Assembly: GCF_003419895.1 (NCBI RefSeq)
Contig: NZ_QPMM01000001.1
Location: 62,001-126,000 of the forward strand
Length of the DNA stretch: 64,000 bases
DNA from: Chitinophaga silvatica
Lineage (GTDB): Bacteria; Bacteroidota; Bacteroidia; Chitinophagales; Chitinophagaceae
Reading direction: 5' to 3'
Shown here piece by piece: positions 26,467 through 35,269 of the stretch. Both the position numbers and the translations under genes were made by a program. Numbering within the stretch: the stretch's first letter is position 1; each line of letters begins with the position of its first letter. The notes below the pieces were generated by a model, which ran no database searches, was not told the origin of the DNA, and saw only the letters and a program-made list of their open reading frames with translations.

Positions 26467-27135
26467 ATGCATCAACTTAAGAAAATTTTCATACAAACAG
26501 GATGGATAGGGTTATTGGCAGTTGTGCTTTTTACCTCATGCAGAAAAGATAATCACTTTATTGGCGGCAGTATTTCCGATCCACATACCGATCTGACAAC
26601 TTACGATTATCTCAAGGCAAACCCTTTGTTCGATACATTAATCATCCTGATTGATAAAGCTGGATTGAAGGAAACGTTAAACAGCAACATCACATTTGTA
26701 GCACCAACCGACTACAGTATTGCACGTTTCCTGAAACTCCGTACTACTGCATTGCAAAAGCAGAAGAACGACGAGAATATTAAGTATACGATCGATAGCC
26801 TGAAAGTACCTGAGTTAAGAGATAGCCTGATGGCATATATGTTTGATACCAAAATTGAGCGTGCAAATCTTTCTCTCGAACCAATGGTGTTTAAGAACAA
26901 AGTGAAGGAAGAATTTGGATTTAAATTGGTATGGTTAGTAGATGATGATCTGAAAATCTCCTATGCAGTAACGAATATGTCTAAAATCATTAATGGTGTA
27001 GATCCTGTGCCTTTGCCAACCGACTATCCGGATGCAGACAGAGATAAGGACTATCTGCTGCAAACAACAGGTATTCTTACTAAAACCGGTGTTTTACACG
27101 TACTAAGTAATTCACATACCTTTTATTGGAAGTAA
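26467..27135 (+). CDS. Fasciclin (FAS1)-domain lipoprotein
   Basis: 222 aa with a lipoprotein signal (LFTSC, Cys25). The rest is one FAS1-like domain: TYDYLKANPLFDTLIILIDKAG is the first FAS1 helix region, ITFVAPTDYSI the H1-like motif, and VLHVLSNSHTFYW the C-terminal H2-like motif. FAS1 domains mediate adhesion or carbohydrate binding at the cell surface. In Bacteroidota, FAS1 lipoproteins often sit right after SusCD and probably take the place of SusE/F-type surface glycan binding proteins. The segment between the two motifs is longer than usual and charged. Spacing to the next gene is 19 bp. Confidence 0.85.
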   Translation: MHQLKKIFIQTGWIGLLAVVLFTSCRKDNHFIGGSISDPHTDLTTYDYLKANPLFDTLIILIDKAGLKETLNSNITFVAPTDYSIARFLKLRTTALQKQKNDENIKYTIDSLKVPELRDSLMAYMFDTKIERANLSLEPMVFKNKVKEEFGFKLVWLVDDDLKISYAVTNMSKIINGVDPVPLPTDYPDADRDKDYLLQTTGILTKTGVLHVLSNSHTFYWK

Positions 27136-27154
27136 CAATCAAAATTAATCAAGT

Positions 27155-28144
27155 ATGTCATCAACATATAACTGGAAAAAAATTTTAGGTATAACTGCTC
27201 TGGCAGGAGTGATCTTAGGAGGATGTAAAAAACTGGATGAAGGTTTTTTAAGTGAAGGATTGTATGTACCGGATGCTCCGCTCACGGTTCAACGTGGTTT
27301 GGCATTTCAGAAAACTGAAGCCATTCTGCTCGATGGTTCTACCAGACCTATCACTTTTGAATTGCTCGATATTCGCAGAGCCGATAATAAAAAACATGCA
27401 GATGAGTTCTTTAAGGAATATCCTGTGTATGTATACACGGCTGCAATTGATCCTGCTATCGATACTACCATCGAACAGGTAAATAAGAAAAGAGCACTTC
27501 AGAAGCTAAAACCATTCACATTTCTGTCTAGCGGCCAATGGGTGTTTAATGCTGCCACAGATAGTTTGCCTCTTGATGTTACCTATGAGTATGATATCAA
27601 AGTAACAAATGTTGCAGGCACGAAGATCTATAAGAACATCGCTACACTTACAACTGTAGATCCACCATTGGTAACAGAACAAACCACTGGTTGTAACTTC
27701 TTCCCTGATGATGGTTCTGCTACTGTGGGTATGGGTTCTATGTCTATGAGTGTTACCAGGATTAAGGAAAGTGGTGCCACTGTAATTCTGAAAATCACAG
27801 ATAAAGATGGTAAGCCTTTCAATCCTAAAACCGGTGAAATCATCAAACGGGGCGACCGGCCAACTTTCGAAAGTTACGCTCGTTTCCATCCTGTAGAATA
27901 TACTGATACAACGATGGTATGTAATTTCGAAATTGCACCATTCCCAATTGCAAAGTATTCTGCTGGAGGTACAAACTTCAATTACCTGATCTATTATCGT
28001 ATTCCTTCAGATTTCGCAACTGTAGACAAATCACTTACTACAAAAATCGGAAGTGTAAATCCTTTGTTTGCTTTCAGATTAATGAAAGCAGGAACCTACC
28101 TGGTTGAGATTAGGTTGCCGAAAACCACGAGAGTGATAAAATAG
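27155..28144 (+). CDS. SusE-position surface lipoprotein of unknown function (DUF5007-like)
   Basis: 329 aa with a lipoprotein signal peptide (ILGGC, Cys24, followed by Lys-Lys). The rest is beta-rich with no catalytic motif. The segment after the Cys (KKLDEGFLSEGLYVPDAPLTVQRG) resembles lipoproteins annotated with DUF5007 that occur as last genes of SusCD-FAS1 operons; I am only moderately sure of that family name. It probably is an outer-leaflet binding protein that works with the SusCD complex. It is the last gene of the operon, and a strong terminator follows 20 bp after the stop. Confidence 0.75.
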   Translation: MSSTYNWKKILGITALAGVILGGCKKLDEGFLSEGLYVPDAPLTVQRGLAFQKTEAILLDGSTRPITFELLDIRRADNKKHADEFFKEYPVYVYTAAIDPAIDTTIEQVNKKRALQKLKPFTFLSSGQWVFNAATDSLPLDVTYEYDIKVTNVAGTKIYKNIATLTTVDPPLVTEQTTGCNFFPDDGSATVGMGSMSMSVTRIKESGATVILKITDKDGKPFNPKTGEIIKRGDRPTFESYARFHPVEYTDTTMVCNFEIAPFPIAKYSAGGTNFNYLIYYRIPSDFATVDKSLTTKIGSVNPLFAFRLMKAGTYLVEIRLPKTTRVIK

Positions 28145-28164
28145 ACTGAATAATGTGTTGTAAA

Positions 28165-28218
28165 GAGAGGATGTATCGAAAGTAATTCTCAGATTACTTT
28201 TGATATATCCTCTTCTTT
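28165..28218 (+). terminator. Rho-independent terminator of the SusCD operon
   Basis: A long hairpin: AGAGGATGTATCGAAAGTAAT (about 28166-28186) pairs with ATTACTTTTGATATATCCTCT (28192-28212) with few mismatches and is followed by a T-rich stretch. Confidence 0.85.
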
Positions 28219-28408
28219 ATTTAAATACGTTTTATTGAAAGATTAAGATGAATCGAAATTAAAAAATGCCGCTATTTCATAACTTTCAAAGAAGTAAGTG
28301 AATGCCAAAATTAATACCTAACCTGAGGTTTGGGAATAACAGTTGGAGTGAATTGTAATAAATCGGTGTTGGATTGCAATATTTGGGGTGTTTTTTATGT
28401 TATGCTCT

Positions 28409-28885
28409 TTATTGATAATTATACAGAATTGCTGAATCCTGCAAGTAATAATCTATAAACTCTGCCAATGAATCAGTAATGACCTTAAATTTTTCTTTAT
28501 ATGGGATAATTCCTATTTCATAGGTTCCATCAGAATCATTAAGCTTTACTCCATACCACCAACATTTTTGCATATAATCAGCAAAAATCAGAATCTTGCT
28601 AAATGAACTGCTGTGTTCTGTTAACATAAATTCATTCTCCGCAGAAATCCAATAATTTAATGGATAGAATAGAAAGCCTTCACTATCAGTATAATTTGGA
28701 AAATGAGACTCCATCCCATTAATCCTTAAGTAAAATTCTTTAAAATCATGTGGTAGTTGAATATCCCTGTATTTTTCAAAATCCAGAAGTCTCTGTGGAT
28801 TTAATTGATTAATAGGAATATTCTGATTATTCCAATGCCTGATCATTTTTTCAATATTCTCTATCAAACTATTTGATGGCGTCAT
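28409..28885 (-). CDS. SMI1/KNR4 (SUKH)-family protein
   Basis: A 158-aa cytoplasmic protein with the SUKH pattern: FEKYRDIQLPHDFKEFYLRING in the first third, a central aromatic-rich sheet, and an acidic C-terminal helix (SLAEFIDYYLQD). Bacterial SUKH proteins often act as immunity proteins against polymorphic or contact-dependent toxins, but lone members occur and may have other roles. Here no toxin gene lies beside it. It is the last gene of a five-gene minus-strand run, 20 bp after the alpha-oxoamine synthase gene, and is AT-rich compared with that gene, which suggests a later insertion at the operon end. Confidence 0.75.
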   Translation of the reverse strand: MTPSNSLIENIEKMIRHWNNQNIPINQLNPQRLLDFEKYRDIQLPHDFKEFYLRINGMESHFPNYTDSEGFLFYPLNYWISAENEFMLTEHSSSFSKILIFADYMQKCWWYGVKLNDSDGTYEIGIIPYKEKFKVITDSLAEFIDYYLQDSAILYNYQ

Positions 28886-28905
28886 TTTTCATAGTTAAAT
28901 ATGCA

Positions 28906-29946
28906 TTACAAACAGCTGCTAAGTCCTTTCATCAAAAAGGTAATATCTTCCTGTGTATGGATTGCTGAAACTACCACTCTGTTGACCGGCAAACTATCAG
29001 GAAACGGATAAGGAAAACTCGAAATAATAATATTCTTTTTCTGCAAAGATGCCGCTAGTCCACCTACCGGAGGTAGTATAAATATGGGTAGTGCAAATGG
29101 GTTATGAATCCCGTGATCATTTACCAGATGTAAGAGGTAAGCAATATTCTGTTGCAATATTCTGCGTTGTTCCGAAAACAGGTCTTTCGCTTGTAGCCAT
29201 GCATATGCATTAGCAGGAGGTAGGGAAGTACTGCCCGAAAAAATAGGCAACTTCCTGATGGCAGTAATTGCTTTTTCTGAACCTGTTATCATGCCTCCTT
29301 CAGTACTATAGGCTTTAGCCAGCGAAGCAGTAATCAGATAGGTTACAACGTCTGACTGTGGAAGAAAATAAATGCTTCCTTGTCCTTCCGGCCCTATTAT
29401 TCCAATGCCATGCGAATCATCAACCAATACAAGTACTTTCTTTTTCAGCTCCTGTAACCATTTGAAGCTATGTATAACTCCGGAGATCGGAGACACGGTA
29501 TCCGCAACTATAGCAAATGTATTATCAGGGTGGGAATTGACTTGTTGTATTGTATCAGCGACCCATTCCTCTCTTGATACCGTGGGTAAAGCAGGGTTAT
29601 TGACCCATAGTGAAGGATGGGTTTCCGGTGCGTAGATCAGTTGTCCGCATTTACTCGCATACAAAGCTGCTGCCTGGGAAGAAAGATAACCTGAAGAAAA
29701 AACAGCTGCAGCCTCCTGATTCAATAGTTTTGCAATAACGGTTTCAAGCTCCTCATATAAACTGAGTCGCAGATTCGCTACCCGGCTTGAGGGGAATACA
29801 GCGCCAAACTTCTCAATTCCCTCATAGAGCAGAGATTTATATGCTGGAAGCTGATGTAATCCCAAATAGGCAAATCCGGAGAAAAATAAGCAGGTTTTTT
29901 CTGCAATTTTTACTGTTCTTCCTGGTGTAAAATCGGTATACTGCAT
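28906..29946 (-). CDS. PLP-dependent alpha-oxoamine synthase-like aminotransferase (BioF/KBL-type)
   Basis: A 346-aa fold-type I PLP enzyme. Features seen: VFSSGYLSSQAA cofactor-phosphate loop (82-93), His110 in the APETHPSLW segment that stacks on PLP, the Asp-x-His motif VDDSHGIGIIGPEGQG (175-190), and the Schiff-base Lys211 in ITASLAKAYSTEGG. This is the pattern of 8-amino-7-oxononanoate synthase and related enzymes that condense an amino acid with an acyl-CoA. It is 35-50 residues shorter than BioF at the N-terminus, and no other biotin gene is near, so I do not call it bioF. It is 7 bp from the lipoprotein gene upstream. Confidence 0.82.
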   Translation of the reverse strand: MQYTDFTPGRTVKIAEKTCLFFSGFAYLGLHQLPAYKSLLYEGIEKFGAVFPSSRVANLRLSLYEELETVIAKLLNQEAAAVFSSGYLSSQAAALYASKCGQLIYAPETHPSLWVNNPALPTVSREEWVADTIQQVNSHPDNTFAIVADTVSPISGVIHSFKWLQELKKKVLVLVDDSHGIGIIGPEGQGSIYFLPQSDVVTYLITASLAKAYSTEGGMITGSEKAITAIRKLPIFSGSTSLPPANAYAWLQAKDLFSEQRRILQQNIAYLLHLVNDHGIHNPFALPIFILPPVGGLAASLQKKNIIISSFPYPFPDSLPVNRVVVSAIHTQEDITFLMKGLSSCL

Positions 29947-29953
29947 GCCACTC

Positions 29954-30376
29954 TTACTCTTTTTTAGTACATAAAATAAACTGAAAATCGGTGGACGTTA
30001 CTTGCATATCAAAGTAATCGTCTGTCAGTTTCGTAATCGTCACCAGGTTTTCTACACGTCTGTCGCCATTTTTGGCTGTAACAGAAATCATAGCACCGTT
30101 GCTTAGAATAGAATACTTACCAGTATCTGATTTGCCGGCAATAGTAGCTATGAAAACATTATTATCCAGAAATTGATAATAGGCATCTTTATAATAGGTT
30201 CTTTTCAGGTCTTCTGCCTGAATATATTGAGTATTACTGATTGGTGACTCCGGTGGAATTTTTACGTCATACACTCTCCATTTCTTATTCATCAATAGCT
30301 CATTGGCCTGTTTTGTTTTACAGGCTATTAAAGAGCCTGCAAGTGTAATAACTGTTAAGACTAAACGTAATTGCAT
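29954..30376 (-). CDS. Small lipoprotein, lipocalin-like, unknown function
   Basis: 140 aa with a lipoprotein signal peptide ending SLIAC (Cys19). After it comes LLMNKKWRVYDVKI, then several strands (YYQFLDNNVFIATIAGKSDTG, YSILSNGAMISV). The pattern of a starting K-W-R-V/L strand and a closing strand that reports residual is seen in lipocalin-like Bacteroidota lipoproteins. No function can be given. It lies 3 bp after the DinB-like gene and 7 bp before the PLP enzyme gene. Confidence 0.65.
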   Translation of the reverse strand: MQLRLVLTVITLAGSLIACKTKQANELLMNKKWRVYDVKIPPESPISNTQYIQAEDLKRTYYKDAYYQFLDNNVFIATIAGKSDTGKYSILSNGAMISVTAKNGDRRVENLVTITKLTDDYFDMQVTSTDFQFILCTKKE

Positions 30377-30379
30377 GAA

Positions 30380-30910
30380 TTATTTATTACCCATTTTAGA
30401 TTGATTAAATTTATCAGAGTCACCTTTCGGGATAGAAAGACTTTCCCATGCATCGCCCATCACCATTTTTCCGATATAAACGATTTGACCTACATGATAA
30501 GGTACATGCGCTAACTGCCGGTTAATTGCATCAACAACAGAATGCGGCTCATTACGGATGTAGACAGTCTTTTCGAGGTCCTCAGGTGTTAAACTACCAA
30601 TAGCTTGCAGCATACATTCCCAACCTTCATTCCATAGCGTTAGCAACTCGTGAGCAGAGGCAGCATGTTCTATAAACTCCTGATCTCTGCTTCGGCCGGG
30701 CTTTTCACCATCGGAAGTAAGAAAGTCTGTCCACCTCGATAACATATTACCATGTAAATGCTGAATAATGATGGCAATACTATTGGGTGCACCTTCTGGT
30801 TGCCAATGGAGTTGTTCATCATTCAACCTTAAAAGGGTAGTAGTTCCCAATAAACGGTGAATTTCAAGCCGTTGTAAAACACTTTTCAGATAAGTTTGAC
30901 CTAAAGACAT
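30380..30910 (-). CDS. DinB-superfamily protein (DUF1572-like)
   Basis: 176 aa, four-helix bundle with the DinB/YfiT metal-site pattern: a His in IIQHLHGNMLSRW and the pair in HVPYHVGQIVYIGKM near residues 135-139. The ending SLSIPKGDSDKFNQ is characteristic of the DUF1572 branch. Related proteins are thiol-dependent transferases (bacillithiol or mycothiol) or of unknown role. It follows the gamma-glutamyltransferase gene by 21 bp, so a link to low-molecular-weight thiol metabolism is possible, though inferred only from context. No signal peptide. Confidence 0.85.
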   Translation of the reverse strand: MSLGQTYLKSVLQRLEIHRLLGTTTLLRLNDEQLHWQPEGAPNSIAIIIQHLHGNMLSRWTDFLTSDGEKPGRSRDQEFIEHAASAHELLTLWNEGWECMLQAIGSLTPEDLEKTVYIRNEPHSVVDAINRQLAHVPYHVGQIVYIGKMVMGDAWESLSIPKGDSDKFNQSKMGNK

Positions 30911-30931
30911 ATCAATCAGTTTTAAAAATCA

Positions 30932-32641
30932 CTAATAACCGGCGGCGCTATCGTCGCCTCGTTTATCTCCTGCTGCTTCCAGGGTATTGGTAGATGGAAT
31001 GCGTTTGATAATTTCCGTACGTCCGATATAACCCCGTTTGGTTACCTTATATCCCATTGCCTGTAATGCCTGTATAGTACTATCCGGAAAATCCTTTTCA
31101 ACCATCACTTCATCAGGAAGCCATTGATGATGAAATTTAGGTTTATTAATAGCATCCTCCGGTGATAATCCAAACTCCAGGGTATTCATTAATGTTTGAA
31201 ATACTGAAGTAATGATGGTAGAACCTCCCGGAGTTCCAAGAGAGTAAATCACCTGGTCTTTATTCAATACCAGAGTAGGAGTCATAGAGCTCAGCATACG
31301 CTTTTGCGGAGCAATCGCATTAGCCTCATTACCTACTAGTCCGTACATATTAGGAACTCCTGGTTTTACACTAAAATCGTCCATTTCATTATTCAATAAA
31401 AAGCCGGATCCACCTACCACCGTTCTGCTCCCGAAATGCCCGTTAAGTGTAGTAGTAACAGCAATGGCATTCCCGGCATCGTCAATAACGCTTAAATGTG
31501 TTGTTTCTTCACTTTCAGGCATCACACCAGCTTTTGTAAGTTCGCTTGTTCCGGCTTTGCCTGGAACAAAATCTTTCATTCGTTGAGCCAGATAAGCCTT
31601 ATTGGTCAGCTTTTCGGCAGAAACCTTTACAAAGTCTGGATCTCCCAAAAAAGATGCCCTGTCGGCATACGCCCTTCTCTCTGCTTCAATCATTAGTTGC
31701 ACAGCCTCCGGCGAATGGAACCCCCATTTGGCAATAGGATAATTTTCTACCATTCCCATTAGCTGTTGTAAACAGATTCCTCCGCTTGAAGGCAGAGGCA
31801 TTGTTACAATGCTATATTGTTTATAGTTAAAGACTACAGCCTTTCTTTCTTTAGCCTTATAGTTTTTAAGATCTTCCAGGGTGATGATACCATTACCGCG
31901 TTTCATTTCGGCAACAATATTGGCGGCCGTTTTTCCCTGGTAAAATCCTGCTGCCCCTTTATCACGTATCAGCTCAAGGGTCCGGGCCAGTTCGGGTTGC
32001 ACCAGGGTATCTCCGGCTTTCCATTTATCGGCTTTTACAAAGGCAGTAGGTTGGGTATTGAGTTGTATGAATTGTTCTCTGGCTTCGTTTAAGCCATTTG
32101 CTTCAGCTTCTGTAATAACGAAGCCCCTGGCAGCCAATTGAATAGCGGGTGCAATGAGCTTTTTAAACGGAAGTCTGGCATATTTCATGGAGGCAAAAAG
32201 TCCGGCTACGGTACCAGGAACTCCGGCAGCCAGCTGGCCATCCAGGCTCAATTTGGTAATAGCATTACCTGCCGAATCGAGGTACATATTCCTGCTAGCC
32301 TTTGCAGGCGCCTTTTCCCGGTAATCGATAGCTATATTTTTAGCACCTTTTTGATTGGAGAGATGTCCTACCAGAAAGCCTCCTCCTCCAAGATTACCAG
32401 CACCGGGATATACTACTGCAAGTGCCAATTGGGTGGCTATGGCTGCATCTACGGCATTCCCACCTTCCTGCAGTATAATTGCCCCTACTTCACTGGCTAA
32501 AGGATGAGCAGAAACAACGGCACCGTGAGGAACACGAATATTTTTTTCTATAGCATAATGATATGGGTCCAGCTGTCTTGGTTGGGCATAGGCTGAATAC
32601 ATAATGCACATTGCTATGCTTAGTATAGTCAGAAAACGCAT
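30932..32641 (-). CDS. ggt: Gamma-glutamyltransferase precursor
   Basis: A 569-aa periplasmic enzyme with a signal peptide ending SAYAQ. The Ntn-hydrolase pro-enzyme shows VVSAHPLASEVGAIILQ and GGNAVDAAIATQLALAVV at the N-terminus. The autocleavage and nucleophile Thr lies in EETTHLSVIDDAG, where the small subunit begins. Substrate-binding motifs GHFGSRTVVGGSGFLLNNEM and MPLPSSGGICL are intact. It removes gamma-glutamyl groups from glutathione or similar peptides and transfers them to water or amino acids. It is the first gene of a five-gene run, divergent from an M14 peptidase gene, so both may serve peptide salvage. The YbdK/ATP-grasp cluster 21 kb away might make gamma-glutamyl compounds; that link is speculative. 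Confidence 0.96.
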   Translation of the reverse strand: MRFLTILSIAMCIMYSAYAQPRQLDPYHYAIEKNIRVPHGAVVSAHPLASEVGAIILQEGGNAVDAAIATQLALAVVYPGAGNLGGGGFLVGHLSNQKGAKNIAIDYREKAPAKASRNMYLDSAGNAITKLSLDGQLAAGVPGTVAGLFASMKYARLPFKKLIAPAIQLAARGFVITEAEANGLNEAREQFIQLNTQPTAFVKADKWKAGDTLVQPELARTLELIRDKGAAGFYQGKTAANIVAEMKRGNGIITLEDLKNYKAKERKAVVFNYKQYSIVTMPLPSSGGICLQQLMGMVENYPIAKWGFHSPEAVQLMIEAERRAYADRASFLGDPDFVKVSAEKLTNKAYLAQRMKDFVPGKAGTSELTKAGVMPESEETTHLSVIDDAGNAIAVTTTLNGHFGSRTVVGGSGFLLNNEMDDFSVKPGVPNMYGLVGNEANAIAPQKRMLSSMTPTLVLNKDQVIYSLGTPGGSTIITSVFQTLMNTLEFGLSPEDAINKPKFHHQWLPDEVMVEKDFPDSTIQALQAMGYKVTKRGYIGRTEIIKRIPSTNTLEAAGDKRGDDSAAGY

Positions 32642-32737
32642 GTGTGTTGTGTTTGGATCGAAATTAAATTAAAATCTTATCAATCCCCAATTAACAAAAC
32701 AATTCCTATCTTACATTATATATAAGAAACGCTTTTT

Positions 32738-35269
32738 ATGCGCAGATACATTACTTTGGTTATTGCTTTACTGAGCTCCCTTAACCTATTTGCTCAGGTG
32801 CCAACTCCGGATCAGTTTCTCGGATATCCTTTAGGAACACAATTTACCCCACATTACAGAGTGGTCGAATATTTTAAACTGGTAGCAGCCAATGCTAAAA
32901 ACGTAAAGGTTGAACAATATGGAAGCACTTATGAAGGTCGGCCGCTAATCACGGCTACCGTAGCTTCAGCTGAAAATTTCGCCAGATTGGATGAGATACG
33001 CAAACACAGTGTGGATATGTCTAACGCCGGCGGCAATCCTGGCAGTACTCAGCCCGTTATCGTTTGGCTGAGCTATAATGTTCATGGCAATGAAGCTGTT
33101 TCTACTGAAGCAGCGATGAAAACATTATATGAGCTGGTAAATAACGGTAATGCGCAAACGCAACAGTGGCTTAAAAATACTGTTGTGGTGCTCGACCCAT
33201 GTTTAAATCCCGACGGCCGCGAAAGGTATGTCAACTTCTACAACACTACCCGTAGCCTGAAGTCTAATGTTTATCGCTATTCCAGAGAACATAATGAACC
33301 CTGGCCTGGAGGAAGAGCCAATCACTATTACTTTGATCTCAACCGCGACTGGGCATGGCAAACACAAAAAGAATCTCAGCAACGGGTTGCAAAATATAAC
33401 GAATGGATGCCACAGGTGCATGTCGATTTCCATGAACAGGAAATTGAAGCTCCTTATTACTTTGCACCGGCAGCAGAACCTTATCATGATGCTGTAACTC
33501 CATGGCAGCGCGAACTTCAGATCCTGATCGGAAAAAACAATGCAAAGTATTTCGATCAGCAAGGCTGGTTATACTTTACCAGAGAACGTTTCGATTTATT
33601 CTATCCCAGCTATGGAGATACCTACCCAATGTATAATGGGGCATTAGGTATGACCTTTGAACAGGGCGGCAGCGGCCGTGCCGGAGTGGCTGTGCTAAAA
33701 AAGGATGGCGATACTCTTACCCTGATCGATAGAATTGCTCACCATTATACCACTGGTATTTCAACTATTGAAGTTGCCTCCCAGCAAGCAGGTAAGATCA
33801 TTAATGAATATGCCAGGTATTTCGAACTGGCTAAAAAAGAACCGCCAGGAGCTTACAAAGCTTATGTAGTAAAAGCTAATGGAAATACTGAGAAACTTGG
33901 AGCACTGGCCTCTTTGCTAAAAAAGAACCAGATTGCATTTGGCTATGGAGCTAATGTAGGTACTGCAAATGGGTTTAACTATTTCACCGGTAAAACCGAG
34001 AATTTCCAGATCGATAAGGAAGATATTGTAATCAATGCCTACCAGGCCCATTCCAATATGCTGAGGGTATTATTTGAACCCACAACCCGTTTAACCGATT
34101 CCGTTACCTACGATATCACTGCATGGGCTATGCCATATGTATACGGATTAACTTCCTATGCATTGAAGCAACCGATCACTCCGGCCGCTGATGCACCTGC
34201 TCTGCGTAACAATACACCACTGTCGGCCACTCAACCGTATGCTTATCTCGCAAAATGGAATAGTGTTAGAGACGTTAAGTTTTTGGCGGCTTTACTGCAA
34301 CAGGATATTAAAGTACGCTTCACTGAAACTCCGTTTAGCACTGGCGGAAAGGATTTTCCTGCAGGAACACTGATCATTACACGTTCAGGCAATACCAAGA
34401 AGGGCGCAGGATTTGATCAGCTGATCACCGGATTAGGTAATCAGTTTAATATCACGTTAGATGCTGTACCAAGTGGGTTTGTAGATAAAGGAACTGATTT
34501 TGGTTCTGATAAAGTTCGTTTTATTAAGAAACCAAATATAGTACTGGTAGTTGGAGATAAAGCTTCCTCTCTGGGAATCGGAGAAATCTGGCATTTCTTC
34601 GAGCAGCAGCTGGATTATCCTATTTCTATGGTGAATGAGCGTAACCTGAATAATGTGAACTGGGATTTAACCGATGTAGTAATCCTGGCAGATGGAGATT
34701 ATGATTTCCTGGAAGATAAAGCAAAAAATGAAAAGCTGAAAAATTGGGTGAAAGGTGGAGGAAAGCTGATTGCCATCGAAGATGCTGTATTACAACTGGC
34801 AGGAGAGGAGTGGGGTTTTAAAGAAAAGAAAGCAGCCGAAGCAGAGAAAGATGGTAAGGAGAAGAAAGACAGCAAACCATCTTATGATGCGATAAAACCA
34901 TATAGCAACAGAGAGCGTGAAAGTGTTAAAGAGTATATTCCCGGAGCAATTTTTAAAGTGCAGATGGATAATACCCATCCATTAGCTTTTGGATATTCTG
35001 ATACTTATTATACACTGAAACTAAACAGCCATCTATACGACTTCATTGAAAGCGATGGCTGGAACGTAGGTGTATTGAAGAGAGATAATTACCTGAGCGG
35101 ATTTGTAGGATCAAATACACGTGAACAGTTGAAAGACGGAGTATTGTTTGGTGTTAAAGAAGTAGGAAGTGGAAACGTAGTGATCCTGGCAGATAATCCG
35201 CTGTTCCGTAGTTTCTGGGAGAATGGCAAATTGTTGTTCAGTAATGCCGTATTCCTGGTAGGACAATAG
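32738..35269 (+). CDS. Secreted M14-family zinc carboxypeptidase
   Basis: 843 aa with signal peptide MRRYITLVIALLSSLNLFAQ. The peptidase domain comes first: zinc ligands His and Glu in YNVHGNEAVST, then DPCLNPDGRERY and FDLNRDWAW (substrate-binding Asn-Arg), the third zinc His in VHVDFHEQ, and the catalytic Glu in MTFEQGG. The second half (about 370-843) is a different domain with NPD-like strands; its KDGKEKKDSK insert is highly charged and probably a loop. All catalytic residues are present, so the enzyme should cleave C-terminal residues outside the cytoplasm. Its TAG stop abuts the long palindrome at 35270. Confidence 0.92.
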   Translation: MRRYITLVIALLSSLNLFAQVPTPDQFLGYPLGTQFTPHYRVVEYFKLVAANAKNVKVEQYGSTYEGRPLITATVASAENFARLDEIRKHSVDMSNAGGNPGSTQPVIVWLSYNVHGNEAVSTEAAMKTLYELVNNGNAQTQQWLKNTVVVLDPCLNPDGRERYVNFYNTTRSLKSNVYRYSREHNEPWPGGRANHYYFDLNRDWAWQTQKESQQRVAKYNEWMPQVHVDFHEQEIEAPYYFAPAAEPYHDAVTPWQRELQILIGKNNAKYFDQQGWLYFTRERFDLFYPSYGDTYPMYNGALGMTFEQGGSGRAGVAVLKKDGDTLTLIDRIAHHYTTGISTIEVASQQAGKIINEYARYFELAKKEPPGAYKAYVVKANGNTEKLGALASLLKKNQIAFGYGANVGTANGFNYFTGKTENFQIDKEDIVINAYQAHSNMLRVLFEPTTRLTDSVTYDITAWAMPYVYGLTSYALKQPITPAADAPALRNNTPLSATQPYAYLAKWNSVRDVKFLAALLQQDIKVRFTETPFSTGGKDFPAGTLIITRSGNTKKGAGFDQLITGLGNQFNITLDAVPSGFVDKGTDFGSDKVRFIKKPNIVLVVGDKASSLGIGEIWHFFEQQLDYPISMVNERNLNNVNWDLTDVVILADGDYDFLEDKAKNEKLKNWVKGGGKLIAIEDAVLQLAGEEWGFKEKKAAEAEKDGKEKKDSKPSYDAIKPYSNRERESVKEYIPGAIFKVQMDNTHPLAFGYSDTYYTLKLNSHLYDFIESDGWNVGVLKRDNYLSGFVGSNTREQLKDGVLFGVKEVGSGNVVILADNPLFRSFWENGKLLFSNAVFLVGQ

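Noticed and set aside
28906..29946. bioF of a biotin operon
   Set aside because: No bioA/B/D genes nearby and the N-terminus is short, so only the family is named.
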